DNA of 64,000 bases from an uncultured Oscillospiraceae bacterium (GTDB lineage: Bacteria; Bacillota; Clostridia; Oscillospirales; Acutalibacteraceae), in NCBI GenBank assembly GCA_900547095.1, contig URFG01000002.1, forward strand, positions 62,001 to 126,000, in the 5' to 3' direction. Both the position numbers and the translations under genes were made by a program. Positions 50,399 through 60,368 of the stretch are shown here, piece by piece. The notes under the pieces are model-generated. The model had not been told where the DNA came from. It worked only from the letters and a program-made list of their open reading frames with translations, and did not search any database. The stretch's first letter is position 1; each line of letters opens with the position of its first letter.

Positions 50399-51707
50399 TG
50401 TTATAGGAGCGGGTCTTGCCGGTTGCGAAGCGGCAAAAGCCGCGTCAAGAGCTGGTATAAAAGTCGATCTTTATGAAATGAAACCCGAAAAAAGATCTCC
50501 TGCTCATAAATCCGATCTCTTTGCAGAGCTTGTGTGCTCAAATTCGCTTAAAGCCGCAAGAATTGATTCCGCGGCAGGTCTTTTAAAGGAAGAGGCAAGA
50601 AGACTCGGCTCTTTGTGTATGCGCTCGGCAGAGGTTTCGTCTGTAGCGGCAGGTGGCGCGCTTGCGGTAGACCGTGAAAAATTTTCAAAATTTATAACCG
50701 ATAGCATTTTAAGCGACGAAAATATTACGGTGAAGTGCAAAACTGTAAGCGAAATTCCTACGGATCGCGTTACGATAATTGCAACAGGTCCGCTTACGGA
50801 TAAAGCACTCGCTTTAAATATCGAAAAATTATGTGATTGCGGATCGCTTAGTTTTTACGATGCGGCGGCTCCGATAGTTACAAAAGAAAGCATTGATATG
50901 AGCAAGGCTTTCTTTGCTTCAAGGTACGACAGGGAAGAATCCGGTCAGGGAGATTATATCAATTGCCCTATGAACAAAGATGAATACAAGAAATTCTATT
51001 CCGAATTGATTTCCGCAGAGGTGGCTCCGCTTAAGGATTTTGATAAGCCTTTTAAAGTTTATGAGGGCTGTATGCCAGTGGAAGTGCTTGCAAAAAGAGG
51101 AGAAGATTCTATTAGATTCGGTCCTTTAAAGTCTGTAGGTCTTAGGGATCCCGGAACAGGGCACAGGCCCTGGGCTGCAGTTCAGCTTAGAAAAGAAAAC
51201 TCAAAAGGCACTTTATATAATATCGTCGGATTTCAAACCAATTTAAAATTCTCCGAGCAAAAAAGAGTCTTTTCTCTTATTCCCGGACTTGAAAATGCTG
51301 AATTTATGCGATATGGTGTTATGCACAGAAATACTTTTATCAATTCTCCAAAGGTGCTGAATCCTGATCTTTCTCTTAAAAAACACAATAATGTGTTTTT
51401 CGCAGGTCAGATAACGGGAGTTGAGGGCTATATGGAATCTGCTCTTTGCGGAATTGTGGCAGGTATAAATGCGGTAAAGTTTTTAAATGATGAAGATCCG
51501 CTCATTTTCCCCGAGTTTACTATGACAGGAGCGCTTTTAAATCATCTTTTTGACAGTACTGTTTCCGATTTTCAGCCTATGGGCGCAAATTTCGGAATTC
51601 TTCCCCCTTTAGATGAACATATAAGGGATAAAAAAGCGAGATACGCGGCATTATCCGCAAGATCGCTTGAATGGTTTAATAAAAATATCAGAGGTGAAAA
51701 AATATGA
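50385..51707 (+). CDS. trmFO: TrmFO, folate-dependent tRNA (m5U54) methyltransferase
   Basis: 440 aa from ATG 50385 (agagtga upstream; GTG 50379 also in frame). The FAD-binding fold begins INVIGAGLAGCEAAKAASRAG; family motifs LVCSNSLKAARIDSAAGLLKEE, ALAVDREKFSKFIT, GDYINCPMNKDEYKKFY, YEGCMPVEVLAKRGEDS and ITGVEGYMESALCGIVAG are present. It uses methylene-tetrahydrofolate and FADH2 to make m5U54 in the tRNA T-loop. It overlaps topA by 14 bases and plsX by 4 (ATGA). Confidence 0.97.
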   Translation: MKKINVIGAGLAGCEAAKAASRAGIKVDLYEMKPEKRSPAHKSDLFAELVCSNSLKAARIDSAAGLLKEEARRLGSLCMRSAEVSSVAAGGALAVDREKFSKFITDSILSDENITVKCKTVSEIPTDRVTIIATGPLTDKALALNIEKLCDCGSLSFYDAAAPIVTKESIDMSKAFFASRYDREESGQGDYINCPMNKDEYKKFYSELISAEVAPLKDFDKPFKVYEGCMPVEVLAKRGEDSIRFGPLKSVGLRDPGTGHRPWAAVQLRKENSKGTLYNIVGFQTNLKFSEQKRVFSLIPGLENAEFMRYGVMHRNTFINSPKVLNPDLSLKKHNNVFFAGQITGVEGYMESALCGIVAGINAVKFLNDEDPLIFPEFTMTGALLNHLFDSTVSDFQPMGANFGILPPLDEHIRDKKARYAALSARSLEWFNKNIRGEKI

Positions 51708-52693
51708 GAATAGTAATTGACGCATACGGCGGTGATAATGCTCCAAAGGCAATAGTTGAAGGTGCCTCGCTTGCCTGCAGGCAGTTCGGTGCAGATATCA
51801 CGCTTGTGGGAAAAGAAAAAGAGATCCGTGAAATCATAACTTCTTCAAATCTCTGTTTTAATGAAAATCTTAAAATTGTCGATACAGATAATGTTATCGA
51901 TATGCACGATGAACCTACTTCTATTTTAAAAGAACATAGGAATTCCTCAATGGGACTTGCATTCTTTGAGCTTTCCGAGGGTAAAGCCGACGCTTTTGTT
52001 TCAGCCGGATCAACAGGTGCGATAGTAGTCGGAGGAACACTGATAGTAAAGCGCCTTAAAGGTGTTAAAAGACCTGCGCTTGCAGGAATTATGCCCTCGG
52101 TAAACGGCAACTATATGCTTATGGATATGGGAGCCAATGCCGATTGCAGACCGGAGATGCTTAAACAGTTCGCAGTTATGGCAGACGTTTATCTAAAAAA
52201 CGTTTCGGAAATTAAATCTCCTAAAATCGGACTTCTTAATATCGGAGCTGAATCCACAAAGGGTGATGAACTTCATACGGAAGCTTATAAATTGCTCTCG
52301 CAGTCCGATCTCAATTTCATAGGTAATGTTGAAGCCAGGGATATGCCCTTAGGTGCTGCAGACGCTGTGATAACCGACGGTTTTTCAGGCAATATCGCTC
52401 TTAAAACAATGGAGGGCACAGCAATTTCATTTTTTTCGCAGTTAAAAAAAGTTATGTATAAGTCGCTTAAAAACAAACTTGCGGCGGCTGTTCTTAAAAG
52501 CGATCTTTATAAAATCAAAAAAATGATGGATAGCTCCGAAGTCGGAGGCGCTCCGCTTCTCGGTGTAAACAAGCCTGTTATCAAAGCTCACGGCAGGTCA
52601 GACGCAAAGGCTATTATGAACGCCGTAAGGCAAGCAATCATTTTTTATGAGAACGACGTTATAGAAAAAATCGGCGAAAATATTAATAAATAA
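51704..52693 (+). CDS. plsX: Phosphate acyltransferase PlsX
   Basis: 329 aa: MRIVIDAYGGDNAPKAIVEGA, FVSAGSTGAIVVGGTLIVKR, GIMPSVNGNYMLMDMGANADC, LNIGAESTKGDE, NFIGNVEARDMPLGAADAVITDGFSGNIALKTMEG and HGRSDAKAIMNA are PlsX signatures. It transfers acyl chains from acyl-ACP to phosphate as the first committed step of phospholipid synthesis. ATGA overlap with trmFO. acpP, which commonly sits between plsX and rnc, is absent here. Confidence 0.97.
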   Translation: MRIVIDAYGGDNAPKAIVEGASLACRQFGADITLVGKEKEIREIITSSNLCFNENLKIVDTDNVIDMHDEPTSILKEHRNSSMGLAFFELSEGKADAFVSAGSTGAIVVGGTLIVKRLKGVKRPALAGIMPSVNGNYMLMDMGANADCRPEMLKQFAVMADVYLKNVSEIKSPKIGLLNIGAESTKGDELHTEAYKLLSQSDLNFIGNVEARDMPLGAADAVITDGFSGNIALKTMEGTAISFFSQLKKVMYKSLKNKLAAAVLKSDLYKIKKMMDSSEVGGAPLLGVNKPVIKAHGRSDAKAIMNAVRQAIIFYENDVIEKIGENINK

Positions 52694-52702
52694 GGTGATT
52701 TA

Positions 52703-53383
52703 ATGATCTCTCTTGAAAATAAGCTCGGTTATAAATTTAAAAATATAAATTTGCTGAAAAATGCTCTCACTCATTCTTCCTATGCTAATGAAGTGAGAAA
52801 TGGTTTTTCTTCAAATGAAAGACTTGAATTTTTAGGCGATTCCGTGCTTTCAATAATTGTTTCGGATTATATATTCAATAAATTTCCGAAAATGCCCGAA
52901 GGCGAGTTAACAAGGCTCAGATCTTCGCTTGTTTGCGAAAAGGCGCTTTGCGAATTTTCAAGAGAGCTTAATTTAGGCGATTATCTTTTGCTCGGAAAAG
53001 GTGAGGAAAAAGGCGGCGGAAGAGAACGGGATTCTATCCTTGCAGACGCTTTTGAGGCGGTTTTGGCGGCAATATATATTGACGGCGGAATGGAGCCTGC
53101 GAAAAACCACGTTATGAATTTTGTTTTAAGAGAAATAAAGCACCATTCTTCCGAGGATACTTTTAAAGATTATAAAACCAATCTTCAGGAAATAATTCAG
53201 CAAAACCCCGAAGAATCGATATCTTATATTTTAACCGATGAATCAGGTCCCGATCACGATAAATCCTTTACAGTGGAAGTAAGAATGAATTCAAATGTAA
53301 TCGGAGTGGGGTCGGGAAAATCCAAAAAACAGGCAGAGCAAATGGCGGCAAAAGAGGCGCTTAGGCTGATGGGTGAAAAATAA
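52703..53383 (+). CDS. rnc: Ribonuclease III
   Basis: 226 aa. The catalytic domain has the signature NERLEFLGDSVLSIIVSDYIF and the second acidic site DAFEAVLAAIYIDGG. The C-terminal double-stranded RNA-binding domain (TNLQEIIQQNPEESISYILTD to KKQAEQMAAKEALRLM) is complete. It processes rRNA precursors and structured mRNA. The stop shares a base with the start of the next gene. Confidence 0.98.
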   Translation: MISLENKLGYKFKNINLLKNALTHSSYANEVRNGFSSNERLEFLGDSVLSIIVSDYIFNKFPKMPEGELTRLRSSLVCEKALCEFSRELNLGDYLLLGKGEEKGGGRERDSILADAFEAVLAAIYIDGGMEPAKNHVMNFVLREIKHHSSEDTFKDYKTNLQEIIQQNPEESISYILTDESGPDHDKSFTVEVRMNSNVIGVGSGKSKKQAEQMAAKEALRLMGEK

Positions 53384-54375
53384 TGCCCAGGCATTCTAAT
53401 ATTTCAATATTTGTTCCGCATATCGGGTGCCCGAATATGTGCAGTTTCTGTAATCAAAGACATATTACCGGTACAAGCAATATTCCTAAAAAAGAGGATA
53501 TAGACAGTGCGGTTGCAGTTGCTTTAAAAAGTAAAAATTATGATCCTGAAAATTCGGAAATCGCTTTTTTCGGCGGCAGTTTTACAGCTATCGACAGTGA
53601 TTATATGATGTACCTTTTAAGCGCCGCCTATAAATATGTTGAAAATAAAAGCGTGTCGGGAATTCGGGTTTCCACCCGCCCTGACGCTATAAACAGTGAA
53701 GTGCTCGGTATTTTAAAAGAATACGGTGTGACTTCTGTTGAACTGGGTGCGCAGAGTATGGTCGATTCTGTGCTTTTAAGCAATAACCGCGGCCATTCGG
53801 CAGAAGATGTAATAAATGCTTCAAAGCTTATAAAAGACTTCGGATTTTCTTTAGGTCTTCAAATGATGACAGGTCTTTATAAAGATACCGAAGATTACGA
53901 TATTTTCACGGCAAAAGAGCTTATTGCTTTAAAACCGGACACTATAAGAATTTATCCAACGATAATTTTAAAGGATACCTTACTTTGCGATAAGTATTAT
54001 TCGGGTGAATTGGTTCCGCAGTCTGTTGACAGCGCGGCTGAGCTTTGCGCAAAGCTGTTTATAATGTTTAATAAACAAAACATAAAGGTTATAAGGCTCG
54101 GTCTTCATTCCATTGATGAAAGCTCTTATGCGGCAGGCCCATGGCACCCGGCTTTCAGCGAGATATGCCAATCGAAAATAATGCTTGAAAAAATCACTGA
54201 CAAGCTAACTGTTAAAGGAAAATACATAATATTTGTAAATCCCTCTTTTTTATCAAAAACTATCGGACAAAAAAGAATTAATATTAATTATCTTAAAAAT
54301 AAAGGTTATGACTGCTTAGTCAAATCCGACAGCAGTCTTAAAGATTACGAAATAAAAATCGAAAGGTGCGGGTGA
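53383..54375 (+). CDS. Radical SAM protein, Elp3-like
   Basis: 330 aa. The iron-sulfur motif CPNMCSFC (C16, C20, C23) is at the N-terminus, followed by the radical SAM barrel with AFFGGSFTAID, RVSTRPDAI, VELGAQSM and LGLQMMTGLYKDTEDY. It resembles the Elp3-type radical SAM domain without the acetyltransferase part. Such genes occur between rnc and smc in many Clostridia. The substrate is unknown; tRNA modification is a guess from the Elp3 relation. Tightly linked to rnc and smc. Confidence 0.88.
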   Translation: MPRHSNISIFVPHIGCPNMCSFCNQRHITGTSNIPKKEDIDSAVAVALKSKNYDPENSEIAFFGGSFTAIDSDYMMYLLSAAYKYVENKSVSGIRVSTRPDAINSEVLGILKEYGVTSVELGAQSMVDSVLLSNNRGHSAEDVINASKLIKDFGFSLGLQMMTGLYKDTEDYDIFTAKELIALKPDTIRIYPTIILKDTLLCDKYYSGELVPQSVDSAAELCAKLFIMFNKQNIKVIRLGLHSIDESSYAAGPWHPAFSEICQSKIMLEKITDKLTVKGKYIIFVNPSFLSKTIGQKRININYLKNKGYDCLVKSDSSLKDYEIKIERCG

Positions 54376-54381
54376 GAACAC

Positions 54382-57300
54382 TTGCTTTTAAGCTCAATTC
54401 AGGTTCAGGGTTTTAAATCTTTTGCAGATAAAACCGTTTTAAAATTCGGAAAAGGTATTACCGCCGTCGTAGGACCTAACGGCAGCGGAAAAAGTAATAT
54501 TTCAGACGCCGTAAGGTGGGTTTTAGGCGAACAATCCACTAAAACCCTAAGAGGGCAGTCTATGGAAGACGTTATTTTCGGCGGCACCGATAATAGAAGA
54601 CCTCACGGCTTTTGCGAAGTAACTTTAAATATTGATAATTCCGACAGGACATTGAATTTTGATAACGACAGTATATCCGTTACTAGAAGATATTACCGCT
54701 CTCACGAAAGCGAATATCTTATTAACGGCGTCTCGGTGCGCTTAAAAGATGTTCACGAGCTTTTTATGGACACCGGTCTCGGCCGCGACGGATACTCAAT
54801 GATCGGTCAGGGAAAAATCGACACGATCATAAGCTCAAAATCCGATGAAAGGCGCGATATTTTCGAAGAGGCTTCGGGAATTTCAAAATACAGATACAGA
54901 AAGACAGAGGCCGAAAAAAAGCTTACTGCTGCCGAGGACAATCTTTTAAGACTCAAAGATATAATGGATGAGCTTGAAAGCAGAGTAGGGCCGTTAAAGG
55001 AGCAAAGCGAAAAAGCTGAAAAATTTTTAAATCTTGCGGAAAATAAAAAGCAGCTGGAAATCGGGCTTTGGCTTTATACTCTTGATAATTCAAAAGACCT
55101 TTTAAGAGCGCAGGAAAGCAAGATAGAGGCTGCGGAATTAAAATACAGAGAAATTGAAAATGCTCTTTCTGATTTTGATATTGAATCGGAAAAGAATTCC
55201 GAAAAGTTTTCAAAGCTTACCTCCGATATAGAAAATATCAGAGCAGCTATAGCGCTTTTTAACGAGCAATCCGTAAAGCTTGAGGGCACAATTTCGGTTT
55301 TTGAAAACGATATAATTCATAATGAAGAAACCGTAAAAAGGCTTGAATGCGAAAAAGCTGAGCTTAATAATTCCGATTCTGCGGCTAAAGAAGAAATAGA
55401 ACTCAAAAAGAGGCTTGCCGCCGAAAAAGAAACTGTTATAAAAGAATCGAAGGATAATCTTATAAAGGCTGAAGAAGAGCTTTCAGGCTTACTTAGCGAC
55501 AGCGAAAACCTTTCGGGACAGATAGAAGAATTGACTGCAAAATTAAATGAATTATCCGCGCTTGAATCGGATGAAAAGGTAGTTTTAATCACTTCGCAGT
55601 CTTCTCTCGACCAGATAAAAGAGCGCAAAACTTCACTTTTGGATATTGTTAAATCAAATAAATCTGAAAGTGAAAAAACACAGAAAGAAATCGATGAAAC
55701 AACTGAGCTTTTAAATAAAACAGAAGAAAATATAAATTCTCTTTCAAATACTCTCGGCGGTTATGAACTAAGACTTAAAAACAGAATGCAAACCGTAGAA
55801 GAGCTTACCAAAAAATTCAATGAAATAAAACTTGATATCGACGCAAAAAATCGAAGAATACAAATTTTAGGCGAGCTTGAAAAGAATATGGAAGGCTTTT
55901 CTAATGCTGTTAAAACCGTTATGTCGCAAGCGCAAAAAGGACTTTTGCGCGGAATCTACGGACCTGTTTCCAAGGTAATAACCGTGGATAAAAAATATTC
56001 CGTTGCGATAGAAACCGCTCTTAACAATTCAATTCAAAATATAATAGTTGAGAACGAGGCAGACGCCAAAAGAGCAATAAGCGCCCTTAAATCTTCCAAT
56101 TCGGGAAGAGCAACATTTATGCCTGTTTCAACTATGAAAGCAAGAGAATTCAAAGAGAAAGGATTTGAAGATCATTTCGGTTTTGTAGGAATTGCGTCCG
56201 ATCTTGTTAAAACAGATGAAAAATACAGCGAAATAATCCGATATCTTTTAGGCGCGACAGTTGTCGCCGAAGATATTGACAGCGCCGCGGCGATTGCTAA
56301 AAAGCACGGAAACCGCATAAAGGTAGTTTCTTTAGACGGCCAGGTGGTTAACGCAGGCGGCTCTTTTACAGGCGGCTCGCTTGTAAAGCAGGCAGGAATG
56401 CTCAGCCGCGCGGCTGATATAAAAAGGCTCGAACGAAATGTGGCAGAGCAAAACGAGGCGCTTATAAAAGTTTCAAAAGAGCTTGAAAGCGCTAAATCAG
56501 AGCTTAACGCTGTAAATGCGGACATCACAGCCGTCAAAGCTGATATAACCACTGCAAATGAGGATAAGATAAGAACAGTTGCCGAAATAAAGCGGATAGA
56601 GGGAATATTTAATAATTTAAAATCCGTGTTAAGCGACCTTGAAACCGAACTTACAGACGGCGACCGAAAAGAAAAGGAATTAAGCGATAAAATTATTTCC
56701 GCTCAAAACGAGATTGAAAAGATCACAGCTGAAAAAGCAAAGCTTCAAAATTCTATTGAAGAAAAAGCGGGTTCTAAAGGTGATTTGAGCGAAAAAAGAG
56801 AGCAGCTTTCGGAGAAGATCACCGCTGTTAAACTAAAAATAATCACCGATGAAAAGGATGTTAACTTGCTTTTACAGCAGGCTGTACAGCTTGAAAATTC
56901 TATCGAAAACAGAATTTCAAGAGCTTCCGAGATAGACTCCGAAATAGCGGCAGTTCAATTTAAAATTAACGGTTTTAAAGACGATATTTCTTCCTCAAAA
57001 GATAAAATCGCCGATCTTTCTTTTAAAGTAAAAGAGGCAAATGAAAATATCGAAAAGAAAATGGAAGAGCGAAATGCAGTTGAAAAGAAAGGCGTAGAGC
57101 TTAGAAACAGCGAAAAAGAAAGAACTTCCGAACGGGAAAAAATAAGCGGCGAATTAGCCCGCTTAACAGAACGCAAAGAGGTTATGATGAGCGAGTATGA
57201 CGGAGTTATAAGACAGCTTTTCGATGAATATCAGCTTACTAAATCCGAGGCTGAAAAAATAGGAATTAAGGTTGAAAAACCGCAGGAAGCAAAGAGAAAT

Positions 57301-57960
57301 CTAGCTGAGATCAAATCCAAAATAAGAGCGCTCGGAAATGTAAATGTTTCTGCGATAGAGGAGTATAAAGAAGTCAAGGAAAGGTACGACTTTATGACTG
57401 CTCAGATCGATGATGTTGAAAAATCAAGAGCGGAGCTTCATAAGCTTATTAATCAGCTTACAAGCCAGATGCAGGAGCTTTTTGTGGTAGGCTTCAATAA
57501 AATTAACGAGAATTTCTCAAAAACCTTTAAGGATCTTTTCGGCGGCGGCGAGGCAACTCTTAAATTGACCGATCCCGATAATATCCTTGAAAGCGGAATA
57601 GATATTGACGCCCGTCTTCCCGGGAAAAATGTACCGAGTCTTGAAGGATTATCAGGCGGAGAAAAAGCGCTTGTCGCATTGTCTATCTATTTTGCAATAA
57701 TGGAAGTCAATGCCCCGCCGTTCTGCTTCTTAGACGAGGTCGATACCGCGCTTGACGATATAAATGTCGAAAGATTTGCCGATTATATGAAGAGATCGGA
57801 TTTCGATACTCAGTTTATTTGCGTAACCCACAGGCGCGGAACTATGGAAGCCTCAGATATGCTTTACGGCGTTACTATGCAGGAAAAAGGCGTTACTAAG
57901 CTTTTGGAGCTTAATGTTGCAGAACTTGAAAAAAATTTTGATGGTGCGCAGATTGCCTGA
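54382..57960 (+). CDS. smc: Chromosome partition protein SMC
   Basis: 1192 aa, full length, starting at TTG 54382 with GGTGAG upstream. N-terminal ATPase half: SIQVQGFKSFADKTVL and GPNGSGKSN (Walker A, ~32-40). Long coiled coils (~165-500 and ~670-1010) surround the hinge (~515-660, LRGIYGPVSKVITVDKKYSVAIETALNNSIQNIIVE begins it). C-terminal half: LSGGEKALVALSIYFAI (signature) and FCFLDEVDTALDD (Walker B). It condenses and segregates the chromosome with ScpA/ScpB, whose genes are not in the window. It is upstream of ftsY, the usual Firmicutes order. Confidence 0.98.
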   Translation: MLLSSIQVQGFKSFADKTVLKFGKGITAVVGPNGSGKSNISDAVRWVLGEQSTKTLRGQSMEDVIFGGTDNRRPHGFCEVTLNIDNSDRTLNFDNDSISVTRRYYRSHESEYLINGVSVRLKDVHELFMDTGLGRDGYSMIGQGKIDTIISSKSDERRDIFEEASGISKYRYRKTEAEKKLTAAEDNLLRLKDIMDELESRVGPLKEQSEKAEKFLNLAENKKQLEIGLWLYTLDNSKDLLRAQESKIEAAELKYREIENALSDFDIESEKNSEKFSKLTSDIENIRAAIALFNEQSVKLEGTISVFENDIIHNEETVKRLECEKAELNNSDSAAKEEIELKKRLAAEKETVIKESKDNLIKAEEELSGLLSDSENLSGQIEELTAKLNELSALESDEKVVLITSQSSLDQIKERKTSLLDIVKSNKSESEKTQKEIDETTELLNKTEENINSLSNTLGGYELRLKNRMQTVEELTKKFNEIKLDIDAKNRRIQILGELEKNMEGFSNAVKTVMSQAQKGLLRGIYGPVSKVITVDKKYSVAIETALNNSIQNIIVENEADAKRAISALKSSNSGRATFMPVSTMKAREFKEKGFEDHFGFVGIASDLVKTDEKYSEIIRYLLGATVVAEDIDSAAAIAKKHGNRIKVVSLDGQVVNAGGSFTGGSLVKQAGMLSRAADIKRLERNVAEQNEALIKVSKELESAKSELNAVNADITAVKADITTANEDKIRTVAEIKRIEGIFNNLKSVLSDLETELTDGDRKEKELSDKIISAQNEIEKITAEKAKLQNSIEEKAGSKGDLSEKREQLSEKITAVKLKIITDEKDVNLLLQQAVQLENSIENRISRASEIDSEIAAVQFKINGFKDDISSSKDKIADLSFKVKEANENIEKKMEERNAVEKKGVELRNSEKERTSEREKISGELARLTERKEVMMSEYDGVIRQLFDEYQLTKSEAEKIGIKVEKPQEAKRNLAEIKSKIRALGNVNVSAIEEYKEVKERYDFMTAQIDDVEKSRAELHKLINQLTSQMQELFVVGFNKINENFSKTFKDLFGGGEATLKLTDPDNILESGIDIDARLPGKNVPSLEGLSGGEKALVALSIYFAIMEVNAPPFCFLDEVDTALDDINVERFADYMKRSDFDTQFICVTHRRGTMEASDMLYGVTMQEKGVTKLLELNVAELEKNFDGAQIA

Positions 57961-57978
57961 ATGAAACGGAGATAACAA

Positions 57979-58917
57979 ATGGGTTTATTCAGTAAAATAA
58001 GACAGGGCTTAATAAAAACCAAAAATTCAATAGGCGACGGTATTCAAAGCGTCATAAACAGCTTTACTAAAATCGACGAGGATCTTTTTGAGGAGCTTGA
58101 GGAAATTCTTGTTTCTTCTGATATCGGATTTCAGACATCGGAAAATATCTGTCAGAAATTAAGAAGTAAAGTAAAAGAAAAGGGCGTTACCGATCCGGCA
58201 GAGATAAAATCACTGCTTAAAGAGATAATAATTGAAATGTTAGGCGAGAATGAGGGGCTTAAGCTTTCTACCAAACCATCTATTATAATGGTAATAGGAG
58301 TAAATGGAGTGGGAAAGACCACTTCTATCGGTAAGTTAGCTTACTCTTTGAAAAAAAGCGGAAAAAAAGTCACTCTGGGCGCCGCCGACACCTTTCGCGC
58401 CGCGGCTATAGATCAGCTCGGTATCTGGGCTGAAAGAGCAGATGTGAATATGGTAAAGAGCGTTGAGGGAACAGACCCTGCTTCAGTCGTTTTCGATACT
58501 ATCAATTCCGCGAAATCAAAAGGCAGCGATGTTATAATCTGCGATACTGCCGGCAGACTTCACAATAAGAAAAATCTTATGGATGAGCTTGCTAAAATTA
58601 ACCGCGTAATCAAACGCGAACTGCCAGACGCGGATTTTGAAACACTTCTTGTTTTAGACGCGGCAACCGGTCAAAACGCTGTAAATCAAGCAAGAGAATT
58701 TAAAAATGTTACCGATATAACCGGTATTGTTTTAACAAAGCTTGACGGAACGGCTAAGGGCGGAATAATTATTTCCATTAAAAATGAGCTCGATATTCCT
58801 GTTAAATATATCGGCGTGGGCGAGGGGATAGACGATCTCCAGCCTTTTGACGCAAAAGAATTTGCAGACGGTATTTTTTCAGACGGAGAAGATTATGAAG
58901 ATATTAGCCGCAACTAA
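57979..58917 (+). CDS. ftsY: FtsY, signal recognition particle receptor
   Basis: 312 aa. The N domain (~1-95) lacks the long acidic A region, as in most Gram-positive bacteria. The G domain has GVNGVGKTTSIGKLA, AADTFRAAAIDQL, DTAGRLHNKKNLMDEL, TKLDGTAKGGIIISI and the closing GVGEGIDDLQPFDAKEFADGIF. It brings ribosome-SRP complexes to the membrane. rdgB begins inside its 3' end (23-base overlap). Confidence 0.98.
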   Translation: MGLFSKIRQGLIKTKNSIGDGIQSVINSFTKIDEDLFEELEEILVSSDIGFQTSENICQKLRSKVKEKGVTDPAEIKSLLKEIIIEMLGENEGLKLSTKPSIIMVIGVNGVGKTTSIGKLAYSLKKSGKKVTLGAADTFRAAAIDQLGIWAERADVNMVKSVEGTDPASVVFDTINSAKSKGSDVIICDTAGRLHNKKNLMDELAKINRVIKRELPDADFETLLVLDAATGQNAVNQAREFKNVTDITGIVLTKLDGTAKGGIIISIKNELDIPVKYIGVGEGIDDLQPFDAKEFADGIFSDGEDYEDISRN

Positions 58918-59494
58918 AAATAAAAAGAAATTAGAAGAAATAAAAAGAATTTTAGAGCCGATGGGCATAGAAGTGCTTTCGGAGCTTGCTCTTGACAAAG
59001 AGCTTGAAGAAGTGGAAGAAACTGGAGAAACCTTTGAGGAAAACGCTTATTTGAAAGCTAAGGCAGGCTTGGAGCAGACAGGCCTTATAACATTTGCCGA
59101 TGATTCGGGACTTTGCGTTGATTATCTAGGCGGCAAACCCGGCGTTTATTCCGCAAGATATTCGGGAACTCACGGAAACGATCAAAAAAACATTGAAAAG
59201 CTTTTAGGCGAGCTTAAAGGCGTTAAAAAAGAGGACCGAACAGCAAAGTTTGTCTGCAGTATCGTTTGCCTGTTTCCTGACGGCAAAATGATAACCGCTA
59301 GAGGCGAATGCAAAGGATATATAGCTTTTGAGCCTGCAGGAAACGGCGGATTTGGTTATGATCCTGTTTTTATAAGCGAGCTTGGCTGCTTCGCGGAGAT
59401 AAGCAGCGAGCAAAAAGACCTTATAAGCCACAGAGGAAAGGCTTTAAAAATCTTTGAAGAAAAAATCAAAAATTTTATCAGCGAGGAAAAATAA
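58895..59494 (+). CDS. rdgB: Non-canonical purine NTP pyrophosphatase (RdgB/HAM1 family)
   Basis: 199 aa from ATG 58895 (ggag upstream; the frame is open to 58847 within ftsY). Motifs: ILAATKNKKKLEEIKRIL, ETFEENAYLKAKAG, TFADDSGLCVDYLGGKPGVYSARY, GNGGFGYDPVF, SHRGKALK. It hydrolyses dITP and XTP to keep them out of DNA. One base overlaps yhbY. Confidence 0.97.
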   Translation: MKILAATKNKKKLEEIKRILEPMGIEVLSELALDKELEEVEETGETFEENAYLKAKAGLEQTGLITFADDSGLCVDYLGGKPGVYSARYSGTHGNDQKNIEKLLGELKGVKKEDRTAKFVCSIVCLFPDGKMITARGECKGYIAFEPAGNGGFGYDPVFISELGCFAEISSEQKDLISHRGKALKIFEEKIKNFISEEK

Positions 59495-59787
59495 TGTTAA
59501 ACAGCAGACAGCGTGCTCAATTAAGAGCAATGGCAAATTCATACGAAACGATTTTTCAAATAGGAAAAGGCGGAATAACCGAGGCTTTTATAAAACAAGT
59601 TGATGAAGCGCTTGAGGCGAGAGAGCTTATAAAATTAAGAACTCTTGATAACTCTGAGTTTTCTTCACGCACGGCGGCGGACAGCATAGCCGAGGCTGTT
59701 AAAGCGGATGTCGTACAGGTTATAGGATCAAAATTTATCTTATACCGCGAGAGCAAGGATAATAAAAAGATCAAGCTGGTGAAATAA
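59494..59787 (+). CDS. yhbY: YhbY-type RNA-binding (CRM domain) protein
   Basis: 97 aa: LNSRQRAQLRAMANSYETIFQIGKGGITEAFIKQVDEALEARELIK and GSKFILYRESKDNKKIK cover a CRM domain including the GKGG RNA-binding loop. YhbY associates with pre-50S ribosomes. It is coupled to rdgB and nadD by single-base overlaps. Confidence 0.95.
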   Translation: MLNSRQRAQLRAMANSYETIFQIGKGGITEAFIKQVDEALEARELIKLRTLDNSEFSSRTAADSIAEAVKADVVQVIGSKFILYRESKDNKKIKLVK

Positions 59788-60368
59788 TGATAAAAGCAGC
59801 TGTTTTCGGAGGCACTTTCAATCCTTTTCACATAGGGCATTATGAAATTTTAAGCGCTTTATGCTCAGATCCTTATTTTGACCGGGTATTCGTTATTCCT
59901 GACAGGCTTCCTCCGCATAAAACCTGCGATTTTTTGGCTTCGGATGAAGACAGAATAAAAATGTGCGAGCTTGCCTGTGATGGTTTTAAAAAAGCGGAGC
60001 TTTTGCTTTTGGAGTTTGAAAGACCGGGTAAAAGTTATACGGTAGACACAGTTAAAATTCTTAAGAAGCAGTATACAAACACGGAATTTTATATTGCTAT
60101 CGGTGCCGATATGCTTTCTTCTCTCGATACATGGCACGATTCGGAGGAGCTTTTTAAAGTTGCTTCTTTTGTGGCTTTTTTAAGAGGCGAAAATCATTCG
60201 GAATTTGAAAAGAATCTTAAAAAAATGCGGAGCTTAGGTGCAAATATCAGAGTTATGAATGAAAAAATTACGGAAATTTCTTCTTCGGAACTTCGAAAAA
60301 ATCTCGATAAAAAGTATATTCCGGAAAAAATCTATAAATTTATTACCGAAAAGAGAATTTATAAATGA
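59787..60368 (+). CDS. nadD: Nicotinate-nucleotide adenylyltransferase
   Basis: 193 aa. The nucleotidyltransferase motif GGTFNPFHIGHYEIL is at the start; RLPPHK, IGADMLSSLDTWHDSEELF and ISSSELR complete the family pattern. It makes nicotinate adenine dinucleotide in NAD synthesis. It overlaps yqeK by 4 bases. Confidence 0.97.
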   Translation: MIKAAVFGGTFNPFHIGHYEILSALCSDPYFDRVFVIPDRLPPHKTCDFLASDEDRIKMCELACDGFKKAELLLLEFERPGKSYTVDTVKILKKQYTNTEFYIAIGADMLSSLDTWHDSEELFKVASFVAFLRGENHSEFEKNLKKMRSLGANIRVMNEKITEISSSELRKNLDKKYIPEKIYKFITEKRIYK

